Shown in pieces: positions 24,390 to 37,267 of a DNA stretch of 64,000 nt; positions within the stretch are counted from its first letter, which is position 1, and each line of letters opens with the position of its first letter. The notes beneath the pieces were generated by a model. That model was not told the DNA's origin, did no database searches, and saw nothing but the letters and a program-made list of their open reading frames with translations. A program made the position numbers and the translations under genes. The DNA comes from Gammaproteobacteria bacterium DTU037 (GTDB lineage Bacteria > Pseudomonadota > Gammaproteobacteria > Pseudomonadales > Pseudomonadaceae), in the NCBI GenBank assembly GCA_001513025.1, contig LFRZ01000013.1, forward strand, positions 67,401 through 131,400. Reading direction: 5' to 3'.

Positions 24390-26318
24390 TTATTGTTTTT
24401 CAAAAGAGCGCTCATGCCACTCAACCAGTGGTATGGGCGCTTTCAGTTTTTCGCCGTAGATCACCGAGTAGGTCAGTACGTTTTGTACATAGAGGCGTGT
24501 CTCATCAAAGGGGATGCTCTCGACCCAGACATCGTAAGGTAAGTGCTTAGCATCACGCAGCCACTGGCGCACACGGCCGGGACCGGCATTATAGGCTGCC
24601 GAGGCGAGGACCCGATTGCCATTAAATTGTCCCAGTACTTGGCTTAAATACGCCGCACCTAATTGGATATTGATCGCTGGGATCACCGCACTGCGTGGTG
24701 TGGCTAAAGCAATACCATAACGCTGCGCGGTTTCTTTGGCCGTGGCCGGCATCAGCTGCATCAAACCCATAGCGCCGACATGCGATTTAGCTTGGATCAT
24801 AAAGGCACTTTCTTGGCGGGTAATGGCAAACATCCAGCTCGACTGTAGACCGCGGTTTTTCGCTTCAGCGGCAAAGTTACTTTGGTGTGCCATGGGGAAA
24901 CGTATCTCTAAGTCATCCCAGTAGCGTGCTTGAGTAATGGTGCGAATTGCAGGAAAATACCAGCCCATATCATAGGCAATCCGAGCTTGGGCAACCAGTT
25001 CGTCGCGGCTTAAAAAGTTACTGAGGTGATACCATTCGCGATGTGACTCGGTCACTTCATCACGTGCATGAAACTCTAGGGCACGTCGCATGCCGGCAGT
25101 ATTGCGCACTTTTTGGATGAGCTGTGGCTTAAGGGCTAAAGCTTGATGCTTAAGTTGATAGGGCTGCTGGCTTTGATCGGCGGCCATGAAACCATAAAAA
25201 TCCCGCTCACGGGCCAGTGGCTGATACAGGATGAGTGGCTGCTGGCTGTTGGGTTGGGCCAGTTGCAGACTGCGGGCCTGCCAGTAACGCCAGCGATTGC
25301 TTAGGCTGAGCTCGGCAGGCAAGCGCCGGGTCAGTTGATAGGCATCATTCCAGCGTCCAAGACGCAGCAATAAGCGCGCACGCCATTCGCTTAGGTTGCT
25401 GTTTTGCAGCTGTGGGTCGTAGCGCTCCATTAGAGCTAAGGCGCGCGGATCAAAACGTTTTGCTAGACGCAGACCAATATCGTTGGCCAGAGCTAATTGG
25501 TCGGCAGGGTTAAAAGTGACTGTCTTCTCATAGTGGCTGAGCAGTTGCACGCTGGCCTCTAAGTCCTCTCTGGCCAGTTTACGCAGACCTAAAGCAATCA
25601 CTTCAGCGCTGCGCGCATCTTGTGCGCTAAAACGCTCGGTTTGTTTTATCAGGCTGGGCTTTTGCGCAACTTCAAGCAAACGTTGCCCCTGTTGCTGCTG
25701 GGTGTCTAACAGGGTCACTAGGTAGGTGGCCACACCATCGTTGCGTGCATCAGCGGCCAGCTTTAAACGTTGCCAGATTTTATCTTCAGTCAGTTGCCCA
25801 GCGGCACGCCAGCTATCAAACAGGGCATCACAGGCATTGGGTTGTGATTGTGCGTTAAGCCAAAGTTTTTCAGCGCTGGCAAAGGCGGCTTGGCTATGGC
25901 CCTGCTGTAATTGGTAGTGGCTAAAGCGGCAGTCCAATTCAGTAAAGTTTAATTCAGGGCTATAGTACTTAAGAAACAACGGCCATTGCTGGCGCTCACT
26001 GAGTAAGCGTAACCAGCGTAATTTCATCCAGTTGATTTGGGGTAAATCGCCATGCTCCAAGAGAAACTTTTCGACCTCTGTATCGCTGGCGCTGGGCAGA
26101 CGCTGGGTTAATTCGTCATAGGCTAAATACGCGGTTAATGGATAGTCGCGTAGTGCTGGGCGGTTATTGAGATAAACCGAGGCATCATTTTTACTGAGCG
26201 CTAATTTGGCTTGGTTATACAGTTGGCGTTGCTGCGTGAGCGAGGCCGCATAGGCTGTTGATACAGGGATCGAGAGTGTAAAAAACAACACCAGGGGTAA
26301 TAGATATCGACTGCGCAT
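24390..26318 (-). CDS. slt: Soluble lytic murein transglycosylase
   Basis: SWMFAITRQESAFMIQAKSHVGAMGLMQLMPATAKETA; signal peptide and long helical N-terminus. Confidence 0.93.
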   Translation of the reverse strand: MRSRYLLPLVLFFTLSIPVSTAYAASLTQQRQLYNQAKLALSKNDASVYLNNRPALRDYPLTAYLAYDELTQRLPSASDTEVEKFLLEHGDLPQINWMKLRWLRLLSERQQWPLFLKYYSPELNFTELDCRFSHYQLQQGHSQAAFASAEKLWLNAQSQPNACDALFDSWRAAGQLTEDKIWQRLKLAADARNDGVATYLVTLLDTQQQQGQRLLEVAQKPSLIKQTERFSAQDARSAEVIALGLRKLAREDLEASVQLLSHYEKTVTFNPADQLALANDIGLRLAKRFDPRALALMERYDPQLQNSNLSEWRARLLLRLGRWNDAYQLTRRLPAELSLSNRWRYWQARSLQLAQPNSQQPLILYQPLARERDFYGFMAADQSQQPYQLKHQALALKPQLIQKVRNTAGMRRALEFHARDEVTESHREWYHLSNFLSRDELVAQARIAYDMGWYFPAIRTITQARYWDDLEIRFPMAHQSNFAAEAKNRGLQSSWMFAITRQESAFMIQAKSHVGAMGLMQLMPATAKETAQRYGIALATPRSAVIPAINIQLGAAYLSQVLGQFNGNRVLASAAYNAGPGRVRQWLRDAKHLPYDVWVESIPFDETRLYVQNVLTYSVIYGEKLKAPIPLVEWHERSFEKQ

Positions 26319-26502
26319 AAAAAGCCCTAAAAAATAAATGCCCAGTAAAGCGCCAGAAAATTATCAGTTTTATGGCGAAGGCAGCCTAGCTTAGCTGCTT
26401 GTGTAGAGCGGTGAAAGGGGCGGGGGCGGTGTTGAATGCAGATATCCAACGAATCCTTGCGCGAATCTGTACAATACCTCGCAGATTTTAGGAGAACTAC
26501 AA

Positions 26503-28431
26503 ATGACTTTGCTCAAATTAACTCAAGTATCACTTGCTTACGGCGCCACGCCCCTTTTAGAAGAGGTCTCGTGGCAGATTGCTCGTGGCGAGCGCGTGTG
26601 CATTATTGGCCGCAATGGTACGGGCAAGTCAAGCATGCTGCATTTGGTCAAAGGTGCGCGTTTAGCCGATACCGGTGAGGTATGGCGTGCACCGGGCCTG
26701 AAAATTGGCGAACTGCCGCAAGAGCTGCCGGTCGCCGATGATCGCACCATTTTTGAAGTGGTGTCTGAAGGCCTTGATGGCGTCGGCGCGCTACTCGCTG
26801 AGTACAATCGTCTCAGCCAAAATATTCATACCGATGAAGATCTGAATAAGCTGATGCATGTGCAGCAAGATTTAGAAGCGCGTGATGGTTGGCGCTTACA
26901 GCAATTGGTTGATAGCACCTTAAGCCGCTTGCAATTGCCTGCGGATAAAAAACTGAATGAATTATCCGGTGGCTGGCGTCGTCGCGTGTTGCTCGCACAA
27001 GCCTTAGTGGCTGAGCCTGATTTACTGTTACTCGATGAGCCGACCAACCACTTAGATATTGGTGCGATTGCTTGGCTTGAAGCCGCACTGCTTAACTTTA
27101 CCGGTGCTGTGCTTTTTATTACCCACGACCGGGCATTCTTACAAAATATTGCTACGCGTATTTTAGAGCTAGACCGTGGCCATTTGATTGACTGGAATGG
27201 TGACTACGCCAGTTTCCTTGAGCATAAAGAACAGCAGTTGGCCGCCGAAGAAACCGCCAATGCGTTGTTTGATAAAAAGCTGGCACAGGAAGAAGTGTGG
27301 ATTCGCCAAGGGATTAAAGCGCGTCGTACACGTAATGAAGGGCGCGTGCGTGAATTGAAAGCGCTACGTACTGAGCGCAGTCAACGCCGTGAGCGTCAAG
27401 GTGCGGCGAATATCAGTATTGGTACGGCAGAAAAATCCGGTAAGCAAGTGATTGTGGTGGATAAAGTAAGCTTTGCTCACCCAGGCGGACGTCAACTGAT
27501 TAAAGACTTCTCCATGGTCTTGCAGCGCGGTGATCGCATTGGTCTGTTAGGTGCTAACGGTAGCGGTAAAACCACCTTGCTGAAATTATTACTGGGTGAT
27601 TTGCAGCCGACCCAAGGCAGCATTGAGGTCGGTACCAAACTGGAAGTGGCCTATTTTGACCAGTTGCGTCATCAGTTAGACCCAGAAAAAACCGTAATCG
27701 AAAACGTCGGTGAAGGCAGCGACACCATTATGATTAATGGTCAGAGCAAGCATGTTTTGAGCTATTTGGGCGATTTCTTGTTCAGCCCACAGCGTGCCCG
27801 CACTCCAGTTAAAGCCTTGTCGGGTGGTGAGCGTGCGCGTTTATTGCTGGCTAAGTTGTTTACCCGCCCAGCCAACTTATTGGTGCTCGATGAGCCAACC
27901 AACGACTTGGATGTAGAAACTCTAGAGCTGCTTGAAGAAGTCTTGATGGAGTTTAAAGGCACGGTACTGATTGTCAGTCACGACCGGGCATTCTTGGATA
28001 ACGTGGTCACCAGCACCTTGGTGTTTGATGGCAGTGGGAAGGTGCGTGAGTATGTCGGTGGGTTTGACGATTGGCTAAGGCAGGGCGGTAGTATTCGCTT
28101 ACTGGGTGCGGCGGATGAAATGGAAGCGCCGGCTCAAGCCATTGTTGCTGCTCAAAACAGTCCGGCTGAACAGCCAAGCCCAGCAAAATCCGCGGCAGAC
28201 AGCGTTGAGCCTAAAAAAAAGCTGAGCTATAAGTTACAGCGTGAGCTGGATGCCTTGCCGGGGCAAATCGAAGACTTGGAAATTAAACTGGCAGAGTTGC
28301 ACGAGCAAGTCGCACAGGTTGAATTTTATCAGCAACCGATTGAGACAACGGAAGCCGTGCTGGCGCACATTAGCACTGTGCAAGAACAGTTGGATGTACT
28401 GATTGAACGATGGACTGAGCTCGATAGCTAA
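26503..28431 (+). CDS. uup: ABC-F ATPase Uup-like
   Basis: Two ABC domains (GRNGTGKSS, GANGSGKTT; LSGGWRRR, LSGGERAR; LLLDEPTNHLD) and C-terminal coiled coil. Confidence 0.93.
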   Translation: MTLLKLTQVSLAYGATPLLEEVSWQIARGERVCIIGRNGTGKSSMLHLVKGARLADTGEVWRAPGLKIGELPQELPVADDRTIFEVVSEGLDGVGALLAEYNRLSQNIHTDEDLNKLMHVQQDLEARDGWRLQQLVDSTLSRLQLPADKKLNELSGGWRRRVLLAQALVAEPDLLLLDEPTNHLDIGAIAWLEAALLNFTGAVLFITHDRAFLQNIATRILELDRGHLIDWNGDYASFLEHKEQQLAAEETANALFDKKLAQEEVWIRQGIKARRTRNEGRVRELKALRTERSQRRERQGAANISIGTAEKSGKQVIVVDKVSFAHPGGRQLIKDFSMVLQRGDRIGLLGANGSGKTTLLKLLLGDLQPTQGSIEVGTKLEVAYFDQLRHQLDPEKTVIENVGEGSDTIMINGQSKHVLSYLGDFLFSPQRARTPVKALSGGERARLLLAKLFTRPANLLVLDEPTNDLDVETLELLEEVLMEFKGTVLIVSHDRAFLDNVVTSTLVFDGSGKVREYVGGFDDWLRQGGSIRLLGAADEMEAPAQAIVAAQNSPAEQPSPAKSAADSVEPKKKLSYKLQRELDALPGQIEDLEIKLAELHEQVAQVEFYQQPIETTEAVLAHISTVQEQLDVLIERWTELDS

Positions 28432-28455
28432 GCGCTGAGTGACCCTGCTGTAATG

Positions 28456-28485
28456 AATAGGATGCCCAGCGCTAGGCATCCTATT
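28456..28485. terminator. Stem-loop in the uup/usp convergent gap
   Basis: aataggatgcc...ggcatcctatt perfect 11-bp stem; poor T-tract. Confidence 0.45.
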
Positions 28486-28543
28486 TACCTATAAGGGCGT
28501 CACTGATTCCCTGATCAGTGCACGATGGGCTTAAGCCCCAGCA

Positions 28544-28993
28544 TTAATCGTCTGGATGATGATCCTTCAAATCAACCGCCAGCACATCGCAAGGCGCGTC
28601 AGATAATAGATCCTTGCTGGTTGAGCCTAATAGCAGTGCTAAACCATGGCGGCCATGACTGCCGACAATAATTAGATCGCAATGTTGCTCTTTGGCTAAC
28701 TGATGGATTTCTTGGCGTGGCTGGCCATAACGTAAATGACAGTTATTGTCTTTGAGCAATTGATGTTGCTCAGCCAAGATATTGAGCTTGTTTTGTGCTT
28801 GCTCAGTTTGCTGTTGTTGCAGTAAAGATAAATCCATTGGCACATCACCGCCAAAGGCCATGGTCAGTGGTTCAACCACATGCACTAAAGTCGCTTGGCA
28901 GGATAAGGCTTGGCAGAGTGCATGGGCTTTATTTAATACACGCTTACAGTCTTCAGTTAGATCAATTGCAATAAGCAGATGAGAATACGCCAT
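28544..28993 (-). CDS. Universal stress protein UspA family
   Basis: LLIAIDLTEDCKRVLNKA, CDLIIVGSHGRHGLALLLGSTSKDLL. Confidence 0.93.
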   Translation of the reverse strand: MAYSHLLIAIDLTEDCKRVLNKAHALCQALSCQATLVHVVEPLTMAFGGDVPMDLSLLQQQQTEQAQNKLNILAEQHQLLKDNNCHLRYGQPRQEIHQLAKEQHCDLIIVGSHGRHGLALLLGSTSKDLLSDAPCDVLAVDLKDHHPDD

Positions 28994-29638
28994 AAGGATC
29001 TCCGTATAGGCTCTATACCTAAGCTCACAGAGCTTAGCTTGTCTTCAATATTCAACAGCTCAAACCCTTGCAGTCGTGCTGCACGCGCATGGAGCCGTCA
29101 CGCAAGCTAGGCTGTCTGTGTTGCGATATTCACGCCCCTTCAATGTAACGCCAGCACAGGCTAATTGCACGTATTGATTTGTGTGGCAGTGCTGTGTTTA
29201 AACCTGTATTTGTGGCGTGGAGACAGGCGGCTGACGTTGCGCACTTCATCGATACAGCGCTCAGAGTGCTGTTAAAGCGGCAGGCACTGCCAGGTTTTTG
29301 ATAGAGCTGACAGCTACTGTAAGGATGTTTAGGAATAAAGTGCTGCGCGCTAGATCAATATTTTCCCCTTTTAAAACAATGGGATGTGAATAAAGAGCAC
29401 GTATTTTTAGGATTTCTTCGCGACTGACAATTGACAAAGAGAAAAAATTCCGTGAATGTGTGCTTACCCAAATCAAACGGGCGTATGAAATACAGGTTGG
29501 CCACGCCGCTTAAATTCTTTTGAATACAATAATGGCGTGTATGCTAATAGGTGTTTCGCAAAGTGCCTTGCACAATGTTTAATGGCTGTCAGTGCCTCAA
29601 GTGACACTGCTCAGCTTCCATATCGTGGAGATCAGTTG

Positions 29639-31786
29639 ATGATTTACGAAGGTAAAGCCATCACGGTGAAGACCCTTGAAAGTGGCATTGTCGAATTTAA
29701 ATTCGACCTTGAGGGCGAGTCCGTTAATAAGTTTAACCGTCTTACACTGACCGAACTGCGTGATGCAGTTGTCGCAATTAACGCCCGTAATGATGTTAAA
29801 GGTGTGATTGTCACCAGTGCTAAAAATGTGTTTATCGTTGGTGCCGACATTACAGAGTTTGTTGAAAACTTTAAGCTGCCTGAAGATGAGTTGATTGCAG
29901 GCAACCTTGAAGTGAATACATTCTTTAACGCGTTTGAGGATCTAGAAGTCCCCACCGTTGCAGCCATCAATGGCATCGCTTTAGGCGGTGGTTTTGAAAT
30001 GTGCTTGGCGGCGGATTACCGCGTGATGGCCGACAGTGCGAAAGTAGGTTTGCCAGAAGTTAAACTGGGTATTTATCCGGGCTTCGGCGGAACTGTACGT
30101 TTAACGCGTATTATTGGTGCAGATAACGCCATTGAATGGATCGCCGCGGGTAAAGAAGGGCGTGCAGAAGATGCGCTTAAAGTCGGTGCTGTTGATGTTG
30201 TCGTGCCTGCCGATAAGTTACTTGAAGCCTCGATTGATCTGATTAAGCGTGCGATATCTGGCGAGCTCGACTACAAAGCCAAGCGTCAGCCTAAATTGGA
30301 AAAACTCCAGCTCAACGCCATCGAGCAAATGATGAGCTTTGAGGCTGCCAAAGGTTTAGTAGCAGCGCAAGCTGGTCCGAATTTTCCGGCGCCTCTTGAA
30401 GCGGTTAAAACTATTCAAAAAGCGGCCAATCATGGTCGTGATAAAGCTTTGGAAATTGAAGCCAAAGGCTTTGCTAAGCTGGCGAAAACCTCGGTTGCTG
30501 AAAGCTTAATTGGTCTATTTTTAAATGACCAAGCGCTTAAGCGTAAAGCGAAAGCACACGAGAAAATTGCGCGCGAGGTTAAGCTGTCTGCCGTATTAGG
30601 CGCAGGTATTATGGGGGGCGGTATTGCCTACCAGTCGGCGCTAAAAGGTACGCCAATCCTGATGAAGGATATCCGTGAAGAGGGTATTCAGTTAGGTCTG
30701 GATGAAGCAGCTAAGTTACTAGTTAAGCGTGTTGAACGTAAGCGTTTAACCCCAGCTGCAATGGCTAAAGCCCTCAATGCGATTCGCCCAACCATGTCCT
30801 ATGGCGATTTCGGCCATGTGGATATCGTAGTTGAAGCCGTTGTTGAGAACCCTAAAGTTAAGCAAGCGGTATTGGCCGAAGTTGAGCAGCATGTGGGTGA
30901 GAACACCATCATTGCTTCGAACACTTCAACGATCTCAATTAACTTGCTAGCTAAAGCCCTCAAGCGTCCAGAAAACTTTGTCGGCATGCACTTCTTTAAC
31001 CCAGTGCATATGATGCCGCTGGTGGAAGTGATCCGTGGTGAGCATTCATCTGATGAAGCCGTAGCCACTACAGTTGCTTACGCGCAAAAAATGGGTAAAA
31101 CTCCAATCGTGGTGAATGACTGCCCAGGTTTCTTAGTCAATCGCGTGTTGTTTCCTTACTTCGGCGGTTTTGCCAAGTTAGTCAGTGCTGGTGTTGATTT
31201 TGTGCGTATTGATAAGGTCATGGAGAAATTCGGTTGGCCAATGGGGCCTGCTTACTTACTCGATGTGGTGGGTATTGATACGGGACACCATGGCCGTGAT
31301 GTGATGGCTGAAGGCTTCCCTGATCGCATGAAAGATGATCAGCGCTCCGCCATTGATGCGCTGTATGAAGCAGATCGTTTAGGGCAGAAAAACGGTAAAG
31401 GTTTTTATGCTCACGAAACAGATAAGCGTGGTAAGCCGAAAAAAGTCGTTGATGAGGCGATCGCAGGCATTTTAGCGCCAATTGTTTACGAGCAACGCGA
31501 AGTGAGCGATGAAGACATTATCAATTGGATGATGATTCCGTTGTGCATGGAAACAGTACGTTGCCTTGAAGACGGTATTGTTGAGACCGCTGCAGAAGCC
31601 GATATGGGCTTAATTTACGGTATCGGTTTCCCGCTTTTCCGTGGTGGTGCGTTACGTTACATCGACAGCATTGGAGTGGCTGAGTTTGTTGCTTTGGCAG
31701 ACACATACGCTGACTTGGGTGCGCTGTATCACCCAACCGAAAAATTGCGTGAAATGGCCAAAAACGGTCAAACCTTTTTCGGTTAA
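29639..31786 (+). CDS. fadB: Fatty acid oxidation complex subunit alpha
   Basis: [23 protein letters not shown] start; enoyl-CoA hydratase and 3-hydroxyacyl-CoA dehydrogenase ([14 protein letters not shown]) domains; followed by fadA. Confidence 0.97.
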   Translation: MIYEGKAITVKTLESGIVEFKFDLEGESVNKFNRLTLTELRDAVVAINARNDVKGVIVTSAKNVFIVGADITEFVENFKLPEDELIAGNLEVNTFFNAFEDLEVPTVAAINGIALGGGFEMCLAADYRVMADSAKVGLPEVKLGIYPGFGGTVRLTRIIGADNAIEWIAAGKEGRAEDALKVGAVDVVVPADKLLEASIDLIKRAISGELDYKAKRQPKLEKLQLNAIEQMMSFEAAKGLVAAQAGPNFPAPLEAVKTIQKAANHGRDKALEIEAKGFAKLAKTSVAESLIGLFLNDQALKRKAKAHEKIAREVKLSAVLGAGIMGGGIAYQSALKGTPILMKDIREEGIQLGLDEAAKLLVKRVERKRLTPAAMAKALNAIRPTMSYGDFGHVDIVVEAVVENPKVKQAVLAEVEQHVGENTIIASNTSTISINLLAKALKRPENFVGMHFFNPVHMMPLVEVIRGEHSSDEAVATTVAYAQKMGKTPIVVNDCPGFLVNRVLFPYFGGFAKLVSAGVDFVRIDKVMEKFGWPMGPAYLLDVVGIDTGHHGRDVMAEGFPDRMKDDQRSAIDALYEADRLGQKNGKGFYAHETDKRGKPKKVVDEAIAGILAPIVYEQREVSDEDIINWMMIPLCMETVRCLEDGIVETAAEADMGLIYGIGFPLFRGGALRYIDSIGVAEFVALADTYADLGALYHPTEKLREMAKNGQTFFG

Positions 31787-31801
31787 TCGTGAACAGATTA
31801 G

Positions 31802-32992
<1,191 letters not shown>

Positions 32993-33010
32993 GCGTCAGT
33001 TCAATACTAA

Positions 33011-33039
33011 AGCCGGGGCCTTATGCCTCGGCTTTTTTT
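33011..33039 (+). terminator. Rho-independent terminator after fadA
   Basis: aagccggggc-cttat-gcctcggctttttt. Confidence 0.85.
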
Positions 33040-33053
33040 ATGAGGAAAATATT

Positions 33054-33296
33054 GTGAGTTTAGCAACAGGTCTTTACCGGCATTATAAAGGTCAGCAGTA
33101 CCGTGTTTTAGGGGTGGCGAAACACTCAGAAAATGAAGAGGAACTGGTGATCTATCAAGCTCTGTATGGCGCTTTTGGTCTGTGGGCACGGCCGCTCTCA
33201 ATGTTTATTGAGCCGGTTGAGGTGGAGGGGCAGCGGCAGGCTCGATTTGCTTTGCTGCAAGCAGAAGAAAGTACGTTTGCACCAGCAGAAAGCTAA
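33054..33296 (+). CDS. DUF1653 family protein
   Basis: GLYRHYKGQQYRVLGVAKHSENEEELVIYQALYGAFGLWARPLSMF; GTG start. Confidence 0.88.
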   Translation: MSLATGLYRHYKGQQYRVLGVAKHSENEEELVIYQALYGAFGLWARPLSMFIEPVEVEGQRQARFALLQAEESTFAPAES

Positions 33297-33440
33297 GATC
33301 AAATTGAGCAAAAACTTGACCTAGACCTGTTACAACCTATATATAGCCTCACTATAAAGTAAGTTATCGTATTTTTTGTGTGATATTGACTGCGCTAACA
33401 CAGGCATATCACCTTATCTATTCCAGGAATATTCTGAGCA

Positions 33441-36050
33441 ATGAGCAAATCGCTGGTTATCGTAGAGTCCCCTGCTAAGGCGAAGACAATCAACAAATAC
33501 TTAGGTGATGAGTATGTGGTGAAGTCGAGCGTGGGTCATATCCGTGATTTACCGACAAGTGGCTCAGGCGCCGCCGGTAAAGAGCCAGCTAAGCGTGGCA
33601 AAGCGGCTGACACTGCACAGTTGACGCCTAAAGAAAAAGCCATGCGCCAGTTGGTTGCGCGTATGGGTATCGATCCTGAAAATGATTGGAAAGCCCGCTA
33701 CGAGATTTTGCCGGGTAAAGAAAAAGTGATTGAAGAGCTGCGCCGCTTAGCTAAAGATGCTGACACTATTTATCTCGCAACTGACTTGGACCGCGAAGGG
33801 GAGGCCATTGCTTGGCACCTGCGCGAAGCCATTGGTGGAGATGACAGCCGTTATAAGCGCGTGGTATTTAACGAAATCACCAAGAAAGCCATTCAAGGTG
33901 CCTTTGCTGAGCCAGGCAAACTGGATATTGATCAGGTCAATGCCCAGCAAGCACGACGCTTTTTAGATCGCGTGGTGGGCTTTATGGTGTCGCCATTGCT
34001 GTGGAAAAAAGTGGCCCGTGGTCTTTCTGCTGGTCGTGTGCAATCAGTTGCAGTTAAATTAGTGGTTGAGCGCGAGAAAGAAATCCGCGCCTTTATTCCT
34101 GAAGAGTTTTGGCAGGTGCACGCTGATTTAAATAATGCTGAGCAGATCAATACGCGTTTTGAGGTGATTCGCGAGGCGGGCAGTGCTTTCCGCCCGGTCA
34201 GTAAAGAACAGACTGATGCCGCTCTGGCTGTGCTTGAGAAAGCACCCTATGCGGTGATTAAGCGCGAAGATAAACCGACCAGCAGTCGTCCCAGCGCGCC
34301 TTATATCACCTCAACCTTGCAGCAAGCCGCCAGTACGCGCTTAAGTTTTGGCGTGAAGAAAACCATGATGTTGGCGCAGCGTTTGTATGAAGCTGGTTAC
34401 ATCACTTATATGCGTACGGATTCGACCAATATCTCGGGTGATGCAATTGAGATGGTGCGTGGTTTTATTGAGCAGGAGTTCGGTGCTAAATATTTACTCG
34501 AGAAACCTGTTTTTTATAGCAGCAAACAGGGCGCGCAAGAGGCGCACGAGGCGATTCGTCCTTCTGATGTGAATACGCAGACCTCCCAGCTAAAAGGCAT
34601 GGAGCGCGACGCTGAGCGCTTGTACGAGTTGATTTGGCGTCAGTTTGTCGCCTGCCAAATGCCTGCGGCTGAATATCTGGCCACTAGTGTCACGGTTGAG
34701 GCTGCGCAATTTGAATTACGTGCGCGTGGTCGTATCTTGAAATTTGACGGTTACACTCGTATCCAGCCACAGCAAGGTAAGGGCGCAGAAGATGCGGTAC
34801 TGCCAGACCTAAAAAAAGGCGATGTGCTTAACTTGCTTAAACTGGATCCCTCGCAGCACTTCACTAAGCCGCCGGCACGCTACAGTGAAGCCAGCTTAGT
34901 TAAAGAATTAGAAAAGCAAGGCATTGGTCGTCCATCGACCTATGCCGCAATTATTTCGACCATTCAAGATCGCGGCTATGTGGCGATCCAAAATCGTCGT
35001 TTCTACGCAGAGAAAATGGGCGATATTGTCACTGAGCGCTTAGGTGAAAGTTTTGCTAATCTGATGGATTACAATTTTACCGCGCAGATGGAAGAGCGCT
35101 TAGATAGCGTGGCGCATGGCACACTGCAATGGAAGCAGCTGTTGGATGAGTTCTATAAAGACTTTAAGCAGAAGCTTGAGTTGGCTGATTCGGCTGAAAA
35201 TGGCATGCGTGAGAACGCGCCAACCCTAACCGATATCCCTTGTAAAGAGTGCGGTCGTCCGATGATGATTCGTACCGCGTCAACCGGTGTGTTTCTCGGC
35301 TGCTCAGGCTATGCCTTACCACCGAAAGAGCGTTGTAAGTCGACCATGAACCTGGTTCCGGGGGATGAAGTGGCCGCCGATGATGAGGGTGAGTCAGAGT
35401 CGTTACTGTTGCGTAATAAACGTCGCTGTGCGAAGTGCGGGACGGCCATGGATGCCTATTTGCTAGATGAAACACGTAAGCTGCATGTGTGTGGTAATAA
35501 CCCCGACTGCAGTGGCTTTGAAGTTGAAGAAGGGCAGTTCCGCATTAAAGGCTATGAAGGTCCAAGTCTTGAGTGCGATAAGTGCGGCAGTGAGATGCAG
35601 CTTAAGACCGGCCGTTTTGGTAAGTATTTTGGTTGCACCAATAGCGAGTGTAAAAACACGCGTAAACTGTTGCGCAGCGGTGAAGCGGCGCCACCAAAAA
35701 TGGATCCGGTGCCAATGCCTGAGCTGCAATGCCTGAAAGTGGAGGACACTTATGTATTGCGTGATGGTGCTGCAGGTATGTTTTTGGCCGCCAGCCAGTT
35801 TCCGAAAAAGCGTGAGACACGTGCACCTTTAGTCCTCGAGTTGCTGCCACATAAAGCTGAAATCGATCCGAAGTACCATTATTTGCTCACGGCGCCAACC
35901 CATGATCCGGATGGCCTGCCTGCCGTGATTCGCTACAGCCGTAAAACCAAAGAGCAGTATGTGCAGTCAGAGATTGAAGGCAAGCCAAGCGGTTGGAAAG
36001 CATTTTATGACGGTAAAAAATGGCAGGTCGAAGACAAGCGTAAAAAGTAA
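33441..36050 (+). CDS. topA: DNA topoisomerase I
   Basis: [35 protein letters not shown], zinc-finger C-terminal repeats. Confidence 0.98.
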   Translation: MSKSLVIVESPAKAKTINKYLGDEYVVKSSVGHIRDLPTSGSGAAGKEPAKRGKAADTAQLTPKEKAMRQLVARMGIDPENDWKARYEILPGKEKVIEELRRLAKDADTIYLATDLDREGEAIAWHLREAIGGDDSRYKRVVFNEITKKAIQGAFAEPGKLDIDQVNAQQARRFLDRVVGFMVSPLLWKKVARGLSAGRVQSVAVKLVVEREKEIRAFIPEEFWQVHADLNNAEQINTRFEVIREAGSAFRPVSKEQTDAALAVLEKAPYAVIKREDKPTSSRPSAPYITSTLQQAASTRLSFGVKKTMMLAQRLYEAGYITYMRTDSTNISGDAIEMVRGFIEQEFGAKYLLEKPVFYSSKQGAQEAHEAIRPSDVNTQTSQLKGMERDAERLYELIWRQFVACQMPAAEYLATSVTVEAAQFELRARGRILKFDGYTRIQPQQGKGAEDAVLPDLKKGDVLNLLKLDPSQHFTKPPARYSEASLVKELEKQGIGRPSTYAAIISTIQDRGYVAIQNRRFYAEKMGDIVTERLGESFANLMDYNFTAQMEERLDSVAHGTLQWKQLLDEFYKDFKQKLELADSAENGMRENAPTLTDIPCKECGRPMMIRTASTGVFLGCSGYALPPKERCKSTMNLVPGDEVAADDEGESESLLLRNKRRCAKCGTAMDAYLLDETRKLHVCGNNPDCSGFEVEEGQFRIKGYEGPSLECDKCGSEMQLKTGRFGKYFGCTNSECKNTRKLLRSGEAAPPKMDPVPMPELQCLKVEDTYVLRDGAAGMFLAASQFPKKRETRAPLVLELLPHKAEIDPKYHYLLTAPTHDPDGLPAVIRYSRKTKEQYVQSEIEGKPSGWKAFYDGKKWQVEDKRKK

Positions 36051-36073
36051 ACCGCTCGCTTAAACCTTCTCGT

Positions 36074-36108
36074 CTGCGGGGTCTGATCTCGACCCCGCAG
36101 TGTTTTAT
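36074..36108 (+). terminator. Terminator after topA
   Basis: ctgcggggtc-tgatctc-gaccccgcag then tgtttta. Confidence 0.75.
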
Positions 36109-36128
36109 TTGATTTTAAAGAGTTATTT

Positions 36129-36377
36129 ATGTCCAGTGCGTTTTTGGAAATTGTTGAATTACCCGACGGCAGAATTGTGTTGCGCCGCTCGGAAGAGGAG
36201 TCAGCTTTAGTCACCCTGGTTTTTTCAAGCGAGGCGCGTGATTTTTTAAAGGCCCGTTATATTGATATTGCTAAAGAAATGTTTCATGCCGGTTTACTGG
36301 CTGCAGGACATTTGGCTGAAGAAGAAGCGCTCAGTGAAACAGATGACGATGATTCTTCTGAGCATACCTTGCATTAA
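36129..36377 (+). CDS. Conserved hypothetical protein
   Basis: 82-aa ORF with good upstream context (MSSAFLEIVELPDGRIVLRRSEEES), downstream of topA. Confidence 0.75.
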   Translation: MSSAFLEIVELPDGRIVLRRSEEESALVTLVFSSEARDFLKARYIDIAKEMFHAGLLAAGHLAEEEALSETDDDDSSEHTLH

Positions 36378-36385
36378 TTGCTGCT

Positions 36386-37267
36386 ATGACTGCTTATAGT
36401 TTGCTGGGCGCCAGTAAAGTGCGCCTGCCGGATCAGCCTTATGGGCTGCTTTTGGATTTTTTGGTTGAACAGTTTCCTACGATCAGCCGTGATATATGGC
36501 AGCAGCGCATGCAGGCCGGTAAAGTGCTGGATGCACAGCAGCACTGTTTGCTGCCGAGCGAGCCTTATCAGAGCGGCGGCTTGGTGTATTATTTTCGTGA
36601 AGTACCTGAGGAGACTAAGGTGCCCTTTACTGAACGCATTCTTTATCAAGATGAACATCTAGTTGCGGTTGATAAACCACACTTTTTACCGACTATGCCG
36701 GCCGGTCGCTACGTTGAAGAAACCGTTTTGCGGCGGTTAATGGTGCGCTTAGATAATCCTGATATTGTGCCGATTCATCGTCTCGATCGTTTAACCGCTG
36801 GGGTGCTATTGTTTTCAGTCAATCCCAGCAGTCGTGGTGCTTATCAACGTTTATTTCGTGAGCGTAAAGTGTTTAAGTGCTATGAAGCGCTGGCGCCCGC
36901 ATTACCTGATCGTGAGTGGCCTTATCGGCATAGCAGTCGACTGGAGCCTGCGCAGCCGTTTTTCCGCATGCAAGAAGTCCCAGGTCTTGCCAACAGTGAT
37001 ACGGTGATTGAAGTGTGTGAGCAGTATGGTGCGTTGTGGCGTTATCGACTCTACCCTGTAACTGGGCGTAAGCATCAATTGCGTGTACACTTAGCTGCGC
37101 TAGGCGCGCCGATAGTCAATGATCCACTCTATCCGCATTTGCAAGAGATGGCTGCATATGATGATTACACGCAACCGCTTAAGCTCTTAGCAAAGCAGAT
37201 CAGTTTTGTTGATCCGTTGAGCGGTATTTTGCGTAGTTTTAAAAGTAAACTAGACTTGTCGCTATAA
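36386..37267 (+). CDS. RluA-family pseudouridine synthase
   Basis: IVPIHRLDRLTAGVLLFS catalytic motif, GRKHQLRVHLAALGAPIVNDPLYP. Confidence 0.93.
   Translation: MTAYSLLGASKVRLPDQPYGLLLDFLVEQFPTISRDIWQQRMQAGKVLDAQQHCLLPSEPYQSGGLVYYFREVPEETKVPFTERILYQDEHLVAVDKPHFLPTMPAGRYVEETVLRRLMVRLDNPDIVPIHRLDRLTAGVLLFSVNPSSRGAYQRLFRERKVFKCYEALAPALPDREWPYRHSSRLEPAQPFFRMQEVPGLANSDTVIEVCEQYGALWRYRLYPVTGRKHQLRVHLAALGAPIVNDPLYPHLQEMAAYDDYTQPLKLLAKQISFVDPLSGILRSFKSKLDLSL

Noticed and set aside
26436-26678. 80-aa ORF overlapping the start of uup
   Set aside because: Out-of-frame overlap with a well-supported ABC-F gene.
29261-29476. 71-aa minus-strand ORF between usp and fadB
   Set aside because: No motif and no convincing coding signature; treated as intergenic.
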